From: Jiangella alkaliphila
GTDB lineage: Bacteria > Actinomycetota > Actinomycetes > Jiangellales > Jiangellaceae
Length of the DNA: 64,000 bases
Direction of reading: 5' to 3'
Assembly (NCBI RefSeq): GCF_900105925.1
Contig: NZ_LT629791.1
Location: forward strand, 2,701,278 to 2,765,277
Positions within the stretch are counted from its first letter, which is position 1; every line of letters begins with the position of its first letter. The notes below the pieces were generated by a model, which saw only the letters and a list, made by a program, of their open reading frames with translations, ran no database searches and was not told the DNA's origin. Made by a program: the position numbers and the translations under genes. Below, in pieces: positions 9,104 to 18,114 of this stretch.

Positions 9104-12100
9104 CTACCGCTGGACGCGGAAGACGAACCGCGCCTGCTCCGGCAGGTGGTTCGGGTCGCCGTCGTAGTACGCGACGACGCTGTACGGGCCGGCCTTGAGG
9201 TCGGCGCCGGTCTCGCAGCTCGCCGTGCCGTCCTCGACGACCGCGACGCACAGCGTCGTGCCGCGCGAGGTGAACCGCACCTCGCCGGTCGCCGCCCGCG
9301 ACAGGGTCGCCGTCAGCACCGCGGGCTCACCGGACGGGACGGGGTCGGCCTCCGCGGCCGCCGCGAAGCCGGCCGACGCCCGCCGGACCGTCACCCGCGC
9401 GGTGCGGGTGGACGGCGCGTACTCGGCGTCGCCGGAGTACTCGGCGGACACCTGGTGCGTGCCCGCGTCCAGGACGCCCAGCGCGCAGCTCGCCGCGCCG
9501 CCCGACACCGTCGCCGTGCACTGCGCCCCGCCGGCCGTGCCGAACGTGATCGTCCCGGTCGCGTCGGCCGGCGACACGGTCGCCGACACCTGCACGGGCG
9601 TCCCGTACGTCGCCGTCACCGCCGGCACGGTGACCTCGGCCGGCGTCGAGCCGACGCCCGCGGCGGTGGTGAACTCCCAGATCGGCGACCTGGCGTAGAA
9701 GCCGTCCGCGTCGGTCGCCTGGGCGTACCACTGGTAGGTGGTGTTCGGCGCCAGGCCCTCGACGTCGACGGTCGCGCGCGAGCCGGAGGCGACGTCCGCC
9801 GCCAGGCCGATCCGCGCGTCGCCCCAGGCGCTGACGCCGACGCGGTCGGTCGCGATGCTGCGCGTGGGCGTGTCCAGCTGCAGCGGCGTGGTGAAGTTCT
9901 CCGCCGCCGGGTCGCCGAACGCGCTGTCCGCCTCGGGCGTGAGCACCGAGAACGAGTCGTGCGTCATCGTGCCCTCGACGGTGTCGAAGTCGATGGTCCG
10001 CATCCAGCCACCGCCGGCGGTCGGCAGCTCCTGGGTGTCGTAGAGGACCTCGACCACGACCCGGCCGTCCTCGAGGTGCTTGATGTTGTACGCCGTGTTG
10101 TGGATGTGGCCGCACAGCACCAGGTCGACGTTCTCGTTCGGCACGACGACCTCGTCGAAGATCCGCTGGCCGGGACCGGTGAAGACACCGCCGCCGCCGA
10201 TGTACCAGTGCGTCGCGATGATCACGTTGTGGTCCGGGTGGTCCTGGATCACCTCGTTCGCCCAGGCGATCTCGGCGTCGTCCAGCGTCCAGACGAGGTA
10301 CATGACGAGGAAGTCGGCGCCGGGCGTCGACAGCAGGTCGTAGTGCTGGACGTTGTCGGCCACCGTGCCGCCGTACCAGGGGTTGTCCTCGTAGCGGTCC
10401 GCGCCGAAGTGCTGGCGGTAGGGCCCGTACTCGCCGCCGCCGACGTCGTCGTGGTTGCCCGGCACCAGGCCGTACGGGAAGCGGGCGTCGTCCCAGGTCG
10501 CCATGATGTCCGACGCCCGCGACCACTCGATGGCGGCGTTGGGGGTCTGGACGATGTCGCCGGTGTGGACGCCGTAGCCGAGGTCCTTCGCCGCCCGGTT
10601 GGTGACGACCCAGTCGACCATCTTCTGGTAGGTCTCGGGCTCCTTGTTGGAGTACCACTGGGTGTCGCTCATCCACGCGAACGAGACGACGTCGTCATCG
10701 TCGATGACGGCCGCGCCGGCGTCCTGGATCAGCACCTGGGCCACGCCGTCGCGGACGGTCTCGTCGGCCCGCGCCTCGCCGCTCAGTGTCACGGCCTCGC
10801 CGCCGTCGCCGTCGGCGAGCAGCTGCCAGGACCGCGTGGTGTGGTTCCACACCGACAGCTCCGCGCGGTGCCCCTTCGGGACCTCGCCGGACCACTCGAC
10901 GGTGAACCGGGACGCGCCGACGTCCGAGGGGACGGCGACCTCGAACTGCTGGAACGGGTAGGCGCCCTCGGCGCTGGTCGTCACGGACTCGCCGTCCGCC
11001 TCGTCGACGGCGTCCGCGTCGGCCGCCGGGTCGCCGGTGCCGCGGCCCGGCTCGGCGTTGGTGGACGAGCCCTCGCGGACGACGGCGGCGCCGTCCGCCT
11101 CGTAGCCGCGCTTGAACTCGACGTCCAGGACGTCGCCCTTCGGGTCGGTCGCGGTGACGGACAGTTCGGTGGCGGCCGGCACGTCGGTCGCGCCGTCGGC
11201 GGGCGACGGGCCGGCCGGGGCGTCCGGCTGGTTGCCCGCGGTGCTGAACGTGACCGTCTTCGTGCTGGTGTTCAGCAGCCCGTCGGCGGCGGTGGCGACC
11301 AGCGTGTGCTCGCCGTCGTTCACCGTCTCGGGGTCGATGACGGCGCCGTTCTCGATCGGCTCGCCGTCCAGCTCCAGCTCCAGCGAGTCGACGCCGGCCG
11401 GGTCGTCGGCCACCACGTCGACGGTGACGGTGACGCCGTCGTAGGTCTCGCCGTCCAGCGGCGAGCGCACGGTGATCTCCGGACCGGTGGCGTCGACGCT
11501 GAACTCGACCGTCTCGGTCTCCGTCGCGCCGCCTTCCGCCGCCGCGGTGACCTCGAGCGTGTGCGTCCCCGTCGGGACCTCGGTGAGCTGGGCGTCGAAC
11601 GTGCCGTCGACCCGGCCGAGCGACACCGGGCCGCCGCCGTCGAGCCGGTACGTCACCTCCGCCGGCGCGCTGACGACACCGGTCAGCGCGACCGTGCCGC
11701 CGCCGATCTGCTCACCGGCGCGCGGCGACAGCAGCGTCACCACCGAGTCCTCGTCCTCGAAGGCGGCGTCGGCGGAGACCGCGACCTGCTCGGCGGTCAG
11801 CGCCTGGCTGTAGACCCGCGAGGTCTCCACCGAGGACAGGCTGTACGACTGGACGGCGCCGTTGCCGGCGGCGTCGGCGCCGACGACCCAGTTCTGCGCG
11901 TGCGCCGGCGGCAGCCGCAGCGCGCCGGTCGCGGCGATCTGCGACGCGACCTGGCCGTTGACGTACAGGAACAGCGTGGAGCCGTCCCACACCGCCATCG
12001 CGTGGTACCAGCGGCCCGGCTCCAGCCGGGCGTTGATCCGCTTGTAGGCGCCGCCGATGTGCGCCCACACCTCCATCACGCCGCCGCCGACGTCGATCGC

Positions 12101-12538
12101 AACGCCGCCGCCCTCCGCGTCGGAGCAGATGTTGCCGTGCTGGTCAGGGCTGTTGCCGTTGAACCGGAAGACGCACTCCACGCTGAACGACGTGGTCAGC
12201 TTGCTCCACTGCGCGGTGAACGGGTAGACCAGCGCGTCGTCGCCGTCGAACGTCGCGACCGTGCCGGGCACCCCCGGGTCGGTGCCGTAGACCGGCGCGC
12301 CGACCGTGCGTGCGGGCAGGTTCTGGGTGTGCTCGACTGGGGTGCCGTCCTCGAAGTCGACGTCGAGGACGTCCGCCTCCGGCACGACGACCGGCGCGGC
12401 CGTGGTCACCGGGCCCGAGACCGTCACGTCCTGGGTGGCCTGGCCGGGCGGCACGAACAGGCCGGCCAGCAGCAGGCCGAGCCCGGCGACGGCCGCCGTG
12501 GTCCGGCGCCGTCGATGATGATGGGGATGCGATCTCAC
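9104..12538 (-). CDS. Secreted LamG/Ig-like metallophosphoesterase
   Basis: 1144 residues from a GTG after a GAGGAG site. It has an Arg/His-rich N-terminus and an export signal (residues 1-36). A LamG/concanavalin-like domain covers about 60-265. Ig-like modules (two copies of a 'SPxxGExxxGxTV' start) run to about 460, followed by a linker domain. A calcineurin-like phosphoesterase spans about 620-870 with metal motifs SDTQ, HTGDIV, GNHDD, ATHWY and GHIHN. An Fn3-like segment and two C-terminal Ig-like repeats, each with a paired cysteine, complete it. It is likely an extracellular phosphodiesterase or phosphatase that binds glycan. The first metal motif is DTQ instead of the usual DxH. It follows a membrane-anchored protein gene by 13 bp. 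Confidence 0.85.
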   Translation of the reverse strand: MRSHPHHHRRRRTTAAVAGLGLLLAGLFVPPGQATQDVTVSGPVTTAAPVVVPEADVLDVDFEDGTPVEHTQNLPARTVGAPVYGTDPGVPGTVATFDGDDALVYPFTAQWSKLTTSFSVECVFRFNGNSPDQHGNICSDAEGGGVAIDVGGGVMEVWAHIGGAYKRINARLEPGRWYHAMAVWDGSTLFLYVNGQVASQIAATGALRLPPAHAQNWVVGADAAGNGAVQSYSLSSVETSRVYSQALTAEQVAVSADAAFEDEDSVVTLLSPRAGEQIGGGTVALTGVVSAPAEVTYRLDGGGPVSLGRVDGTFDAQLTEVPTGTHTLEVTAAAEGGATETETVEFSVDATGPEITVRSPLDGETYDGVTVTVDVVADDPAGVDSLELELDGEPIENGAVIDPETVNDGEHTLVATAADGLLNTSTKTVTFSTAGNQPDAPAGPSPADGATDVPAATELSVTATDPKGDVLDVEFKRGYEADGAAVVREGSSTNAEPGRGTGDPAADADAVDEADGESVTTSAEGAYPFQQFEVAVPSDVGASRFTVEWSGEVPKGHRAELSVWNHTTRSWQLLADGDGGEAVTLSGEARADETVRDGVAQVLIQDAGAAVIDDDDVVSFAWMSDTQWYSNKEPETYQKMVDWVVTNRAAKDLGYGVHTGDIVQTPNAAIEWSRASDIMATWDDARFPYGLVPGNHDDVGGGEYGPYRQHFGADRYEDNPWYGGTVADNVQHYDLLSTPGADFLVMYLVWTLDDAEIAWANEVIQDHPDHNVIIATHWYIGGGGVFTGPGQRIFDEVVVPNENVDLVLCGHIHNTAYNIKHLEDGRVVVEVLYDTQELPTAGGGWMRTIDFDTVEGTMTHDSFSVLTPEADSAFGDPAAENFTTPLQLDTPTRSIATDRVGVSAWGDARIGLAADVASGSRATVDVEGLAPNTTYQWYAQATDADGFYARSPIWEFTTAAGVGSTPAEVTVPAVTATYGTPVQVSATVSPADATGTITFGTAGGAQCTATVSGGAASCALGVLDAGTHQVSAEYSGDAEYAPSTRTARVTVRRASAGFAAAAEADPVPSGEPAVLTATLSRAATGEVRFTSRGTTLCVAVVEDGTASCETGADLKAGPYSVVAYYDGDPNHLPEQARFVFRVQR

Positions 12539-12551
12539 GGGTGTGCGCTCC

Positions 12552-13292
12552 TCAGCTCTGCGGATGGGTCGTGCTGACGCGCTCGGCGGACGGCTTCGGC
12601 CTCCGGCGGCGTGCTCGAAGTGTCACGACGACGGCAACGGCGGCCAGCGCGGCGAGGACGACGGCCACCTGTGGCAACGCCTGCCGGGCGAGGCCGGCGC
12701 CGCCAGCGGCCGCGGGCGCGGCGTCCGGGTCGAACGTCCACTCGGCCGTGTCGTCGGCCAGCGTGTAGACGTGCCCCTGGTCGCCGGAGCCGGTCGCGAG
12801 CGTGCGGTACGACTCGTGCAGGTCGGTCAGCGTCGAGATCGACACCTCGGCGGTCCGCACCGGGCCGGCGCAGGCGAAGGAGAGCTCGGCGCCGTCGTCG
12901 CCGAGCCCGTCGAACGCCCCGGCGGTGCCGACGCAGTCCTGGCCGGCGGCGCTCACCCTGATGTGGCGCAGCAGGTAGTCGGCGAACTCAGGGGCAGCGA
13001 CGAGCGCGTCGATGTCGGTCGGGTCCGACTCCTCCGGCACCAGCGCGCCGTCCTGGTAGACGAACGTCCGGCCCGACTCGACCACCTGCAGTTCGATCGC
13101 CAGCGCCGACAGGTCGTCGACGGCCGCCTGCCAGGTGACCTGGACGGTCTCGCCGTCGGCGCTGATCAGAGCGGTCTGGGGATCGCCGAACGGATGCGCC
13201 TGCGCGACGCCGCCCGTCAGGGTCGTCAGCGGGACCGCGGCGGCCACGGCCAGGAGGACGGCGCCGGCACGCAGGCGGCGACCTGGTGCCAC
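12552..13292 (-). CDS. Signal-peptide, single-helix membrane-anchored protein of unknown function
   Basis: 246 residues from a GTG. Signal peptide about 1-32 (ending GGVAQAHPF). The ~165-residue extracytoplasmic domain has two cysteines (QDCVG and FACAG) that could pair. A transmembrane helix at about 207-226 is followed by an Arg/Lys stop-transfer tail (RARRRRPKP). The mature start HPFGDPQ resembles the exposed N-termini of some HupE/UreJ-like metal-transport relatives, but the multi-helix domain of those is absent. First gene of a two-gene operon with the secreted metallophosphoesterase, suggesting a surface partner. Function unknown. Confidence 0.7.
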   Translation of the reverse strand: MAPGRRLRAGAVLLAVAAAVPLTTLTGGVAQAHPFGDPQTALISADGETVQVTWQAAVDDLSALAIELQVVESGRTFVYQDGALVPEESDPTDIDALVAAPEFADYLLRHIRVSAAGQDCVGTAGAFDGLGDDGAELSFACAGPVRTAEVSISTLTDLHESYRTLATGSGDQGHVYTLADDTAEWTFDPDAAPAAAGGAGLARQALPQVAVVLAALAAVAVVVTLRARRRRPKPSAERVSTTHPQS

Positions 13293-13350
13293 GGTCCGGC
13301 CTCCCGCGGGGTCCTGGGGCGGCCCGGCGGTCCCGGGCTGCCATCAGGTG

Positions 13351-13405
13351 CCGAGCCTGGCGGCCGTCGTCGACCCGCGCTGGGCGGCCAGGTGACCAGG
13401 CTCGG
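13351..13405. terminator. Inverted repeat downstream of the O-methyltransferase
   Basis: A perfect 10-bp repeat (CCGAGCCTGG at 13351-13360, CCAGGCTCGG at 13396-13405) encloses 35 nt, 46 bp beyond the minus-strand O-methyltransferase stop. The loop is long, so this is a weaker terminator candidate. Confidence 0.45.
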
Positions 13406-13450
13406 TCGGCGCGGTGAACTATTGGGACGATTCAGGTCCCACCGGACGGG

Positions 13451-14101
13451 TCAGTCGGCGCGCTTCACCGCGACGAGCAGGCCATCGCCGACCGGGAGCA
13501 GCGCCGGCACCAGGTGGTCGTCCTCGCGGACGAGGCGGACCAGTTCGCGGATCGCGACCGTCTCGGGGTCGCGCTGGGCGGAGTCGGCGACGCGGTCGTG
13601 CCAGAGCGCGTTGTCGAAGGCCACCACGCCGCCCGGGCGCAGCAGCCGCAGCGCCTGCTGCAGGTAGTCGCTGTACTCGGTCTTGTCGCCGTCGCAGAAG
13701 ACGAGGTCGTAGGCGCCGTCGGTGAGCCGGGGCAGCACCTCGAGGGCCGCGCCGGCGATGAGGCGGGTGCGGTTGGCCGGCACGCTCGCCTCGCTGAACG
13801 CCTCGCGAGCCAGCCGCTGGTGTTCGGACTCGATGTCGACGCTGGTGAGGACGCCGTCGAGGCGCATGCCCGACAGCAGGTAGAGGCCCGAGACGCCGCA
13901 GCCGGTGCCGACCTCGACGACGGTGCGGGCGTCGAGCGCGGCGGCCAGCACGCGCAGCGCGGCCCCGGCGCCCGAGCCGACGGGGACGGCGCCGACCTCG
14001 GCGGCGCGCTGCCTGGCCCGCCCGACGATGTGGTCCTCGTCGAGGTAGGCCTCCGCGTAGGCCCACGACTCCGGTGTGATCGCGGTGCTACCCGTGGAAA
14101 T
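13451..14101 (-). CDS. O-methyltransferase (Rv1220c type), probable ATT start
   Basis: 216 residues if translation starts at the ATT at 14101, which lies 5 nt after a perfect AGGAGG (14112-14107). No in-frame ATG or GTG exists between the upstream TGA and that site; the first in-frame GTG (13951) would remove the first 50 residues. 216 residues is the normal size for catechol-type O-methyltransferases (methyltransf_3). Motif I is VVEVGTGCGVSGLYLL, and the metal/substrate motifs include LVFCDGDKTEYSDYL and VVAFDNALWHDRVAD. A homologue lies beside sigE in mycobacteria, in this same divergent orientation. Substrate unknown. Confidence 0.85.
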   Translation of the reverse strand: MSTGSTAITPESWAYAEAYLDEDHIVGRARQRAAEVGAVPVGSGAGAALRVLAAALDARTVVEVGTGCGVSGLYLLSGMRLDGVLTSVDIESEHQRLAREAFSEASVPANRTRLIAGAALEVLPRLTDGAYDLVFCDGDKTEYSDYLQQALRLLRPGGVVAFDNALWHDRVADSAQRDPETVAIRELVRLVREDDHLVPALLPVGDGLLVAVKRAD

Positions 14102-14190
14102 GACGGCCTCCTGGTCAGGAACATGCAGCCTGGCGCGCGAACTGTGTCAGTCCCGAGCTTAGGCCGTCAAGCATCCGCATCGTGGGATCC

Positions 14191-14217
14191 GGAACCCCAT
14201 CGGCGTCCCGGATCGTT
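14191..14217 (+). promoter_or_regulatory. Candidate ECF-type (SigE-like) promoter for sigE
   Basis: GGAAC at 14191-14195 is followed 18 bp later by CGTT at 14214-14217. This resembles the GGAAC / CGTT pattern of ECF sigma factors and would allow autoregulation of sigE. The spacing is at the long end and no start site is known. Confidence 0.35.
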
Positions 14218-14283
14218 CTGGAGGACAGGGAACGTCGGGAATAGATGGGGGGCTTCCCTGATTGGCCACGAAAGGGGCAATGG

Positions 14284-14931
14284 GTGACCATGGACCTAGT
14301 GCTCGTGCCTGCGAGCCGTGTCGAGGAAGGATCCCGGGTGGCCGACGTTGAGACCTGGACGCCGCCGAGCTGGGAAGAGATCGTCCGCGAGCACTCGGGA
14401 CGCGTCTACCGGCTGGCGTACCGTCTGACCGGGAACGCGCACGACGCCGAAGACCTCACTCAGGACGTCTTCGTCCGCGTCTTCCGCTCGCTGTCGTCCT
14501 ACACGCCCGGCACGTTCGAGGGCTGGCTGCACCGCATCACGACGAACCTGTTCCTCGACTCCGTCCGCCGCAAGCAGCGCATCCGGTTCGACGCCCTGGC
14601 CGACGACGCCGCCGAACGGCTGCACGGCCGCGAGCCCACGCCCGAGCGCGTCATCACCGACAACATGCTGGAAGCCGACATCCAGCGTGCCCTCGAGGCG
14701 CTGCCGCCCGACTTCCGCGCGGCCGTCGTGCTGTGCGACATCGAGGGCCTGTCCTACGAGGAGATCGCGGCCACGCTGGGCATCAAGCTCGGTACCGTCC
14801 GCAGCCGCATCCACCGTGGCCGCGCCCAGCTGCGGGCCGCGCTCGACCACCGTGCGCCCGACGACGCCAGTGCGCTCGTCGTCGACGACCACCAGGCCGA
14901 GGCGCCGCGTGAACCCGGAGATTCCGCATGA
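14284..14931 (+). CDS. sigE: ECF RNA polymerase sigma factor SigE
   Basis: 215 residues from GTG 14284, 6 nt after AAAGGGG. A longer frame starts at ATG 14245 and a shorter one at ATG 14290. Region 2 is [27 protein letters not shown] (about residues 35-65), followed by [14 protein letters not shown]. Region 4 is [26 protein letters not shown] then [13 protein letters not shown], nearly the mycobacterial SigE sequence. It directs transcription of envelope-stress genes. The stop overlaps the anti-sigma start (ATGA), and RseB-like, htrA and tatB genes follow in the same direction. Confidence 0.93.
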   Translation: MTMDLVLVPASRVEEGSRVADVETWTPPSWEEIVREHSGRVYRLAYRLTGNAHDAEDLTQDVFVRVFRSLSSYTPGTFEGWLHRITTNLFLDSVRRKQRIRFDALADDAAERLHGREPTPERVITDNMLEADIQRALEALPPDFRAAVVLCDIEGLSYEEIAATLGIKLGTVRSRIHRGRAQLRAALDHRAPDDASALVVDDHQAEAPREPGDSA

Positions 14932-15509
14932 GACACCTCGACGAGCGGATCAGCGATCTCGTCGATGACCGCCTCGAACACGACGAGCGCGACCGCGCCC
15001 TGGTCCACCTGACGGTCTGCGAGCACTGCCGCGAGGCCGTCGACGTCGAGCGCGACGCCCGCAACGCGCTGCGCTCGCTGCCTGACGTCGCGCCGTCGGA
15101 CAAGCTGGTCGCCAGCCTGCTGGCGCTGGCCGAGCCCGGCGAGCCGCTGCCGCCCGTTCCGTCCAGGTCGGCCGTCACGCCGGCCCCGGTCGCCGGCTGG
15201 CGCCCGCGCGACTCCCGGCCGCCGTCCGGCCCGTCCGGCTCCCGTCCGAGTGGTCGTTCCGGCCGCCGCGTCCGCGCCGTGCGGGTGGTCGCGCTGGGCA
15301 TGTGTACCACCGGCGCCATGCTCATCCTGCTGGCCTCGCTCGGCGGCACCGGCGCGAACTCGCCCGGCACGCCCGACACCCCGGTGAGCGTGGTGCCGCC
15401 GCTCGAGGAGTTCACCGTCGAGCACGCCCGCTCCACCGGCGGGCTGCCGTTCGCCGAGCCGGCCTCGCTGCTCGTCACCACCGACCGGTCCACTGGAGAC
15501 GGCTGGTGA
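14928..15509 (+). CDS. rseA: Anti-sigma-E factor with zinc ZAS domain (RseA-like)
   Basis: 193 residues. The N-terminal ZAS motif H27-x3-C31-x2-C34 (HLTVCEHC) is the zinc site of actinobacterial anti-sigma factors. The cytoplasmic domain is followed by a Pro/Ser/Arg linker (about 75-112), one transmembrane helix (about 120-140) and a short extracytoplasmic tail. It should hold SigE inactive at the membrane until regulated proteolysis or phosphorylation releases it. It overlaps sigE by 4 bp at its start and the next gene by 4 bp at its end, so the stoichiometry is translationally coupled. Confidence 0.85.
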   Translation: MRHLDERISDLVDDRLEHDERDRALVHLTVCEHCREAVDVERDARNALRSLPDVAPSDKLVASLLALAEPGEPLPPVPSRSAVTPAPVAGWRPRDSRPPSGPSGSRPSGRSGRRVRAVRVVALGMCTTGAMLILLASLGGTGANSPGTPDTPVSVVPPLEEFTVEHARSTGGLPFAEPASLLVTTDRSTGDGW

Positions 15510-16612
15510 TCTTGGGCAACCGCGTCGGGCACGGCAGGACCGGCGGGTTGGCCGCCTTGGTCGTGCCGGTCCTGGCCATGCCCCTGCTCATGGGCGCGCT
15601 TGCGGTCTTCGTGCAGGCGGTCCCCGCCTCGTCGCGCGACCTCGGCGACGACCCGCGGGCGGTCCAACTGCTGCGGCAGTCCGCCGCGGCGGGCGAGCAC
15701 GTCTCCTACACCGGCACGCAGTACGTCTCCACCTGGTCCGCGCTGACCCAGTCGGCCGCGTCGACCAGCGCCGTCGTCCAGGTGCAGCACGCCGCCGGCG
15801 GCCAGACGTCGATCCGCCTGCACGACCGCCAGTCGGCCATCCTCGACGGCCGCACCGCGTCGCGGTGGCTGGCCGGCGAGGACCCCGCCGACCTCCTGCT
15901 CGGTGCGTACACCGTCCGGATGGCCGGCGAGGACGCCGTCGCCGGCCGCTACACCGACGTCGTCGTGGCCTACCGCGGCGACGGCTCCATCGCCGCCAAG
16001 CTGTGGCTCGACCGCGAGACCGCGCTGCCGCTGCGCCGCGAGTCGTACACCAGCGACGGCTACACGTTGTCGGCCAGCGCGTTCGTCACCATCGTCGTCG
16101 GCGGCACGAGCACCTGCTGCAAGACCGGCGACGGCGCCGACACCGCGGCCACCCACGACGGCGACGACGCGATGCTGCGCTGGGACGACATCGAGGAGCT
16201 GCGCGAGGACGGCTGGCACTGCCCGGGCTCGCTCGGCGAGGGCATGGACCTCTACGAGGCGCGGCGGGTCGGCGAGGCCATCCAGCTCAGCTACTCCGAC
16301 GGCGTCATGACGGTGTCGGTGTTCGAGCAGTCCGGCTGGCTCGACCCCGACCAGCTCGACGGCTACGACACCGCCGACTACGAGGACGGCGTCGTCTACA
16401 CCCGGCCCGGTCCGCCGGCCCGGCTCACCTGGTCCAGCGGCGGCCGGGTCATCACCGTGGTCGCCGAGGCGCCGCTCGACAGCGTCGGTGACCTGCTGGA
16501 ACACCTGCCGCCAGACCCCGCGGCGACGCACGAGGAGAAGCAGGACGGGTTCCTCGACCGCATCGGCCGGGGCGCGGAGCGGGTGGGCTCGTGGTTCAAC
16601 CCGTTCGACTGA
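15506..16612 (+). CDS. RseB/MucB-domain exported protein
   Basis: 368 residues from GTG 15506, which overlaps the anti-sigma stop (GTGA). A signal or anchor helix lies at about 10-38. The domain beginning HVSYTGTQYVSTWS resembles the LolA-like N-terminal half of RseB/MucB (sigma-E regulatory protein). A C-terminal domain (WHCPGSLGEGMDLYEAR, about 235-340) and a charged tail follow. In proteobacteria RseB binds the anti-sigma factor and senses misassembled lipoproteins. By position this protein probably modulates the anti-sigma factor in the same way. Adjacent cysteines (TCCKTG) and one later cysteine could be redox-active; that is speculation. Confidence 0.75.
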   Translation: MILGNRVGHGRTGGLAALVVPVLAMPLLMGALAVFVQAVPASSRDLGDDPRAVQLLRQSAAAGEHVSYTGTQYVSTWSALTQSAASTSAVVQVQHAAGGQTSIRLHDRQSAILDGRTASRWLAGEDPADLLLGAYTVRMAGEDAVAGRYTDVVVAYRGDGSIAAKLWLDRETALPLRRESYTSDGYTLSASAFVTIVVGGTSTCCKTGDGADTAATHDGDDAMLRWDDIEELREDGWHCPGSLGEGMDLYEARRVGEAIQLSYSDGVMTVSVFEQSGWLDPDQLDGYDTADYEDGVVYTRPGPPARLTWSSGGRVITVVAEAPLDSVGDLLEHLPPDPAATHEEKQDGFLDRIGRGAERVGSWFNPFD

Positions 16613-16670
16613 TCTCTTTCACCGACCACCGGACGGTGCGTCCTGCGCCGTCGCCTGGGAGAATGGCGCC

Positions 16671-18056
16671 ATGAAGGCAGGCTGGACCAGTCTCGGGCAG
16701 GAGGCGTCCCCGGTGCAGCGCCCGGGCGCCGACCCCTGGGCGGGCGGTGCGTGGCAGTACTCCGACGAGACCAGCCGGCCCGCTCCGGCGGCCGGTCCGG
16801 CCGCGGCCACGCGGCCCCTCGTCACCGGCAACGGGACGGGTGCGCCCCGGGTGGCGGTCTCCGACGGCACGACCCGGTTCCTCGCGACCGGCCCCGACGG
16901 CACGCCGTCGGCCGTGGCGGCGGCCGGTGTGGGCGTCGCCGGGGTGACGGCTCTGGCGCCCGACGGCACCGGGTACCGGAAGCCGCCGAAGAAGCGTCGC
17001 GGCCTGGCCGCGCTGGGCATCCTCGTGCTGGCCCTCGCCGCGGGTGGCGCCGGTGGCGTCGTCGCCGAGGCCATCGACGACGACGACCAGGGCAGCGGCG
17101 GCTCGGTCACCGTCATCGGGGCCGACCCCGCCGGGCTGGTCGAGCGGCCGCCCGAGTCCATCGCGGGGGTCGCCGCGAGCGTGCTGCCCAGCGTCGTCTC
17201 GGTGAGCGTGGCCGACGCCGGCGGGTCGGGCTTCGTCATCTCCGAGGACGGCTACGTCATCACGAACAACCACGTCATCGCGACCGCCGGCGACGCCGGC
17301 ATCGAGCTGGCGTTCTTCGACGGCCGCCGGCTCGACGCCGAGCTCGTCGGCACCAGCCCCAGCTACGACATCGCCGTCCTGCGCGTCGAGGCCGACGACC
17401 TCCAGCCGGTCGTCTTCGGCGACTCCGGCTCCGTGGCGGTCGGCGACCCCGTCGTCGCCATCGGCAGCCCGCTGGGCCTCGACGCCACCGTCACCGCCGG
17501 CATCGTGTCCGCGCTGGAGCGTCCGGTCACCGCCGGCGGCGAGGACGACCAGTCCTACATCAACGCCCTGCAGACCGATGCCGCGATCAACCCGGGCAAC
17601 TCCGGCGGCCCGCTGGTCGACTCCTCCGGCCGGGTCATCGGCGTCAACTCCGCCATCGCCAGCCTCGGCATGGGCCAGCAGGCCGGGTCCATCGGCCTCG
17701 GCTTCGCCATCCCGATCGAGCAGGTGCAGCGCACCGCGCAGCAGCTGATCGCCGACGGCGAGGCGCTCTACCCGGTCATGGGCGTGCTGCTCGACAACGC
17801 CTTCGTCGGCACCGGCGCGCGGGTCGCCGACGACGGCGACAACGGTCCCGGCGTCACCCCCGGCGGCCCGGCCGACGAGGTCGGCATCGAGTCCGGCGAC
17901 GTCGTCGTCGAGATCGACGGCGAGCAGGTCCGCACGCCGGCCGAACTGATCGTCCGGCTGCGCGCCCACGAGCCCGGCGACGACATCACGGTCGTCATCG
18001 ATCGCGACGGCGAAGAGCTGGAATTCACGCTCACCCTCGGCTCGGCCGTCGGTTGA
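16671..18056 (+). CDS. htrA: HtrA-like membrane-anchored serine protease with PDZ
   Basis: 461 residues from ATG 16671. An N-terminal ~105-residue low-complexity cytoplasmic region is followed by a transmembrane helix (about 111-131). The trypsin-like domain (about 155-345) has His in ITNNHVI, Asp in SYDIAVLRV and Ser in NPGNSGGPL. A PDZ domain (about 360-455) ends the protein. It degrades or refolds damaged extracytoplasmic proteins. Position downstream of sigE and its regulators makes it a probable SigE-regulon member and possible anti-sigma protease, as in mycobacteria. Confidence 0.93.
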   Translation: MKAGWTSLGQEASPVQRPGADPWAGGAWQYSDETSRPAPAAGPAAATRPLVTGNGTGAPRVAVSDGTTRFLATGPDGTPSAVAAAGVGVAGVTALAPDGTGYRKPPKKRRGLAALGILVLALAAGGAGGVVAEAIDDDDQGSGGSVTVIGADPAGLVERPPESIAGVAASVLPSVVSVSVADAGGSGFVISEDGYVITNNHVIATAGDAGIELAFFDGRRLDAELVGTSPSYDIAVLRVEADDLQPVVFGDSGSVAVGDPVVAIGSPLGLDATVTAGIVSALERPVTAGGEDDQSYINALQTDAAINPGNSGGPLVDSSGRVIGVNSAIASLGMGQQAGSIGLGFAIPIEQVQRTAQQLIADGEALYPVMGVLLDNAFVGTGARVADDGDNGPGVTPGGPADEVGIESGDVVVEIDGEQVRTPAELIVRLRAHEPGDDITVVIDRDGEELEFTLTLGSAVG

Positions 18057-18114
18057 CGCGGCACGTAGTCTTGCGGGGACGGATGCACGTACGTAACGGA
18101 CGTGGGGGCCGGCA

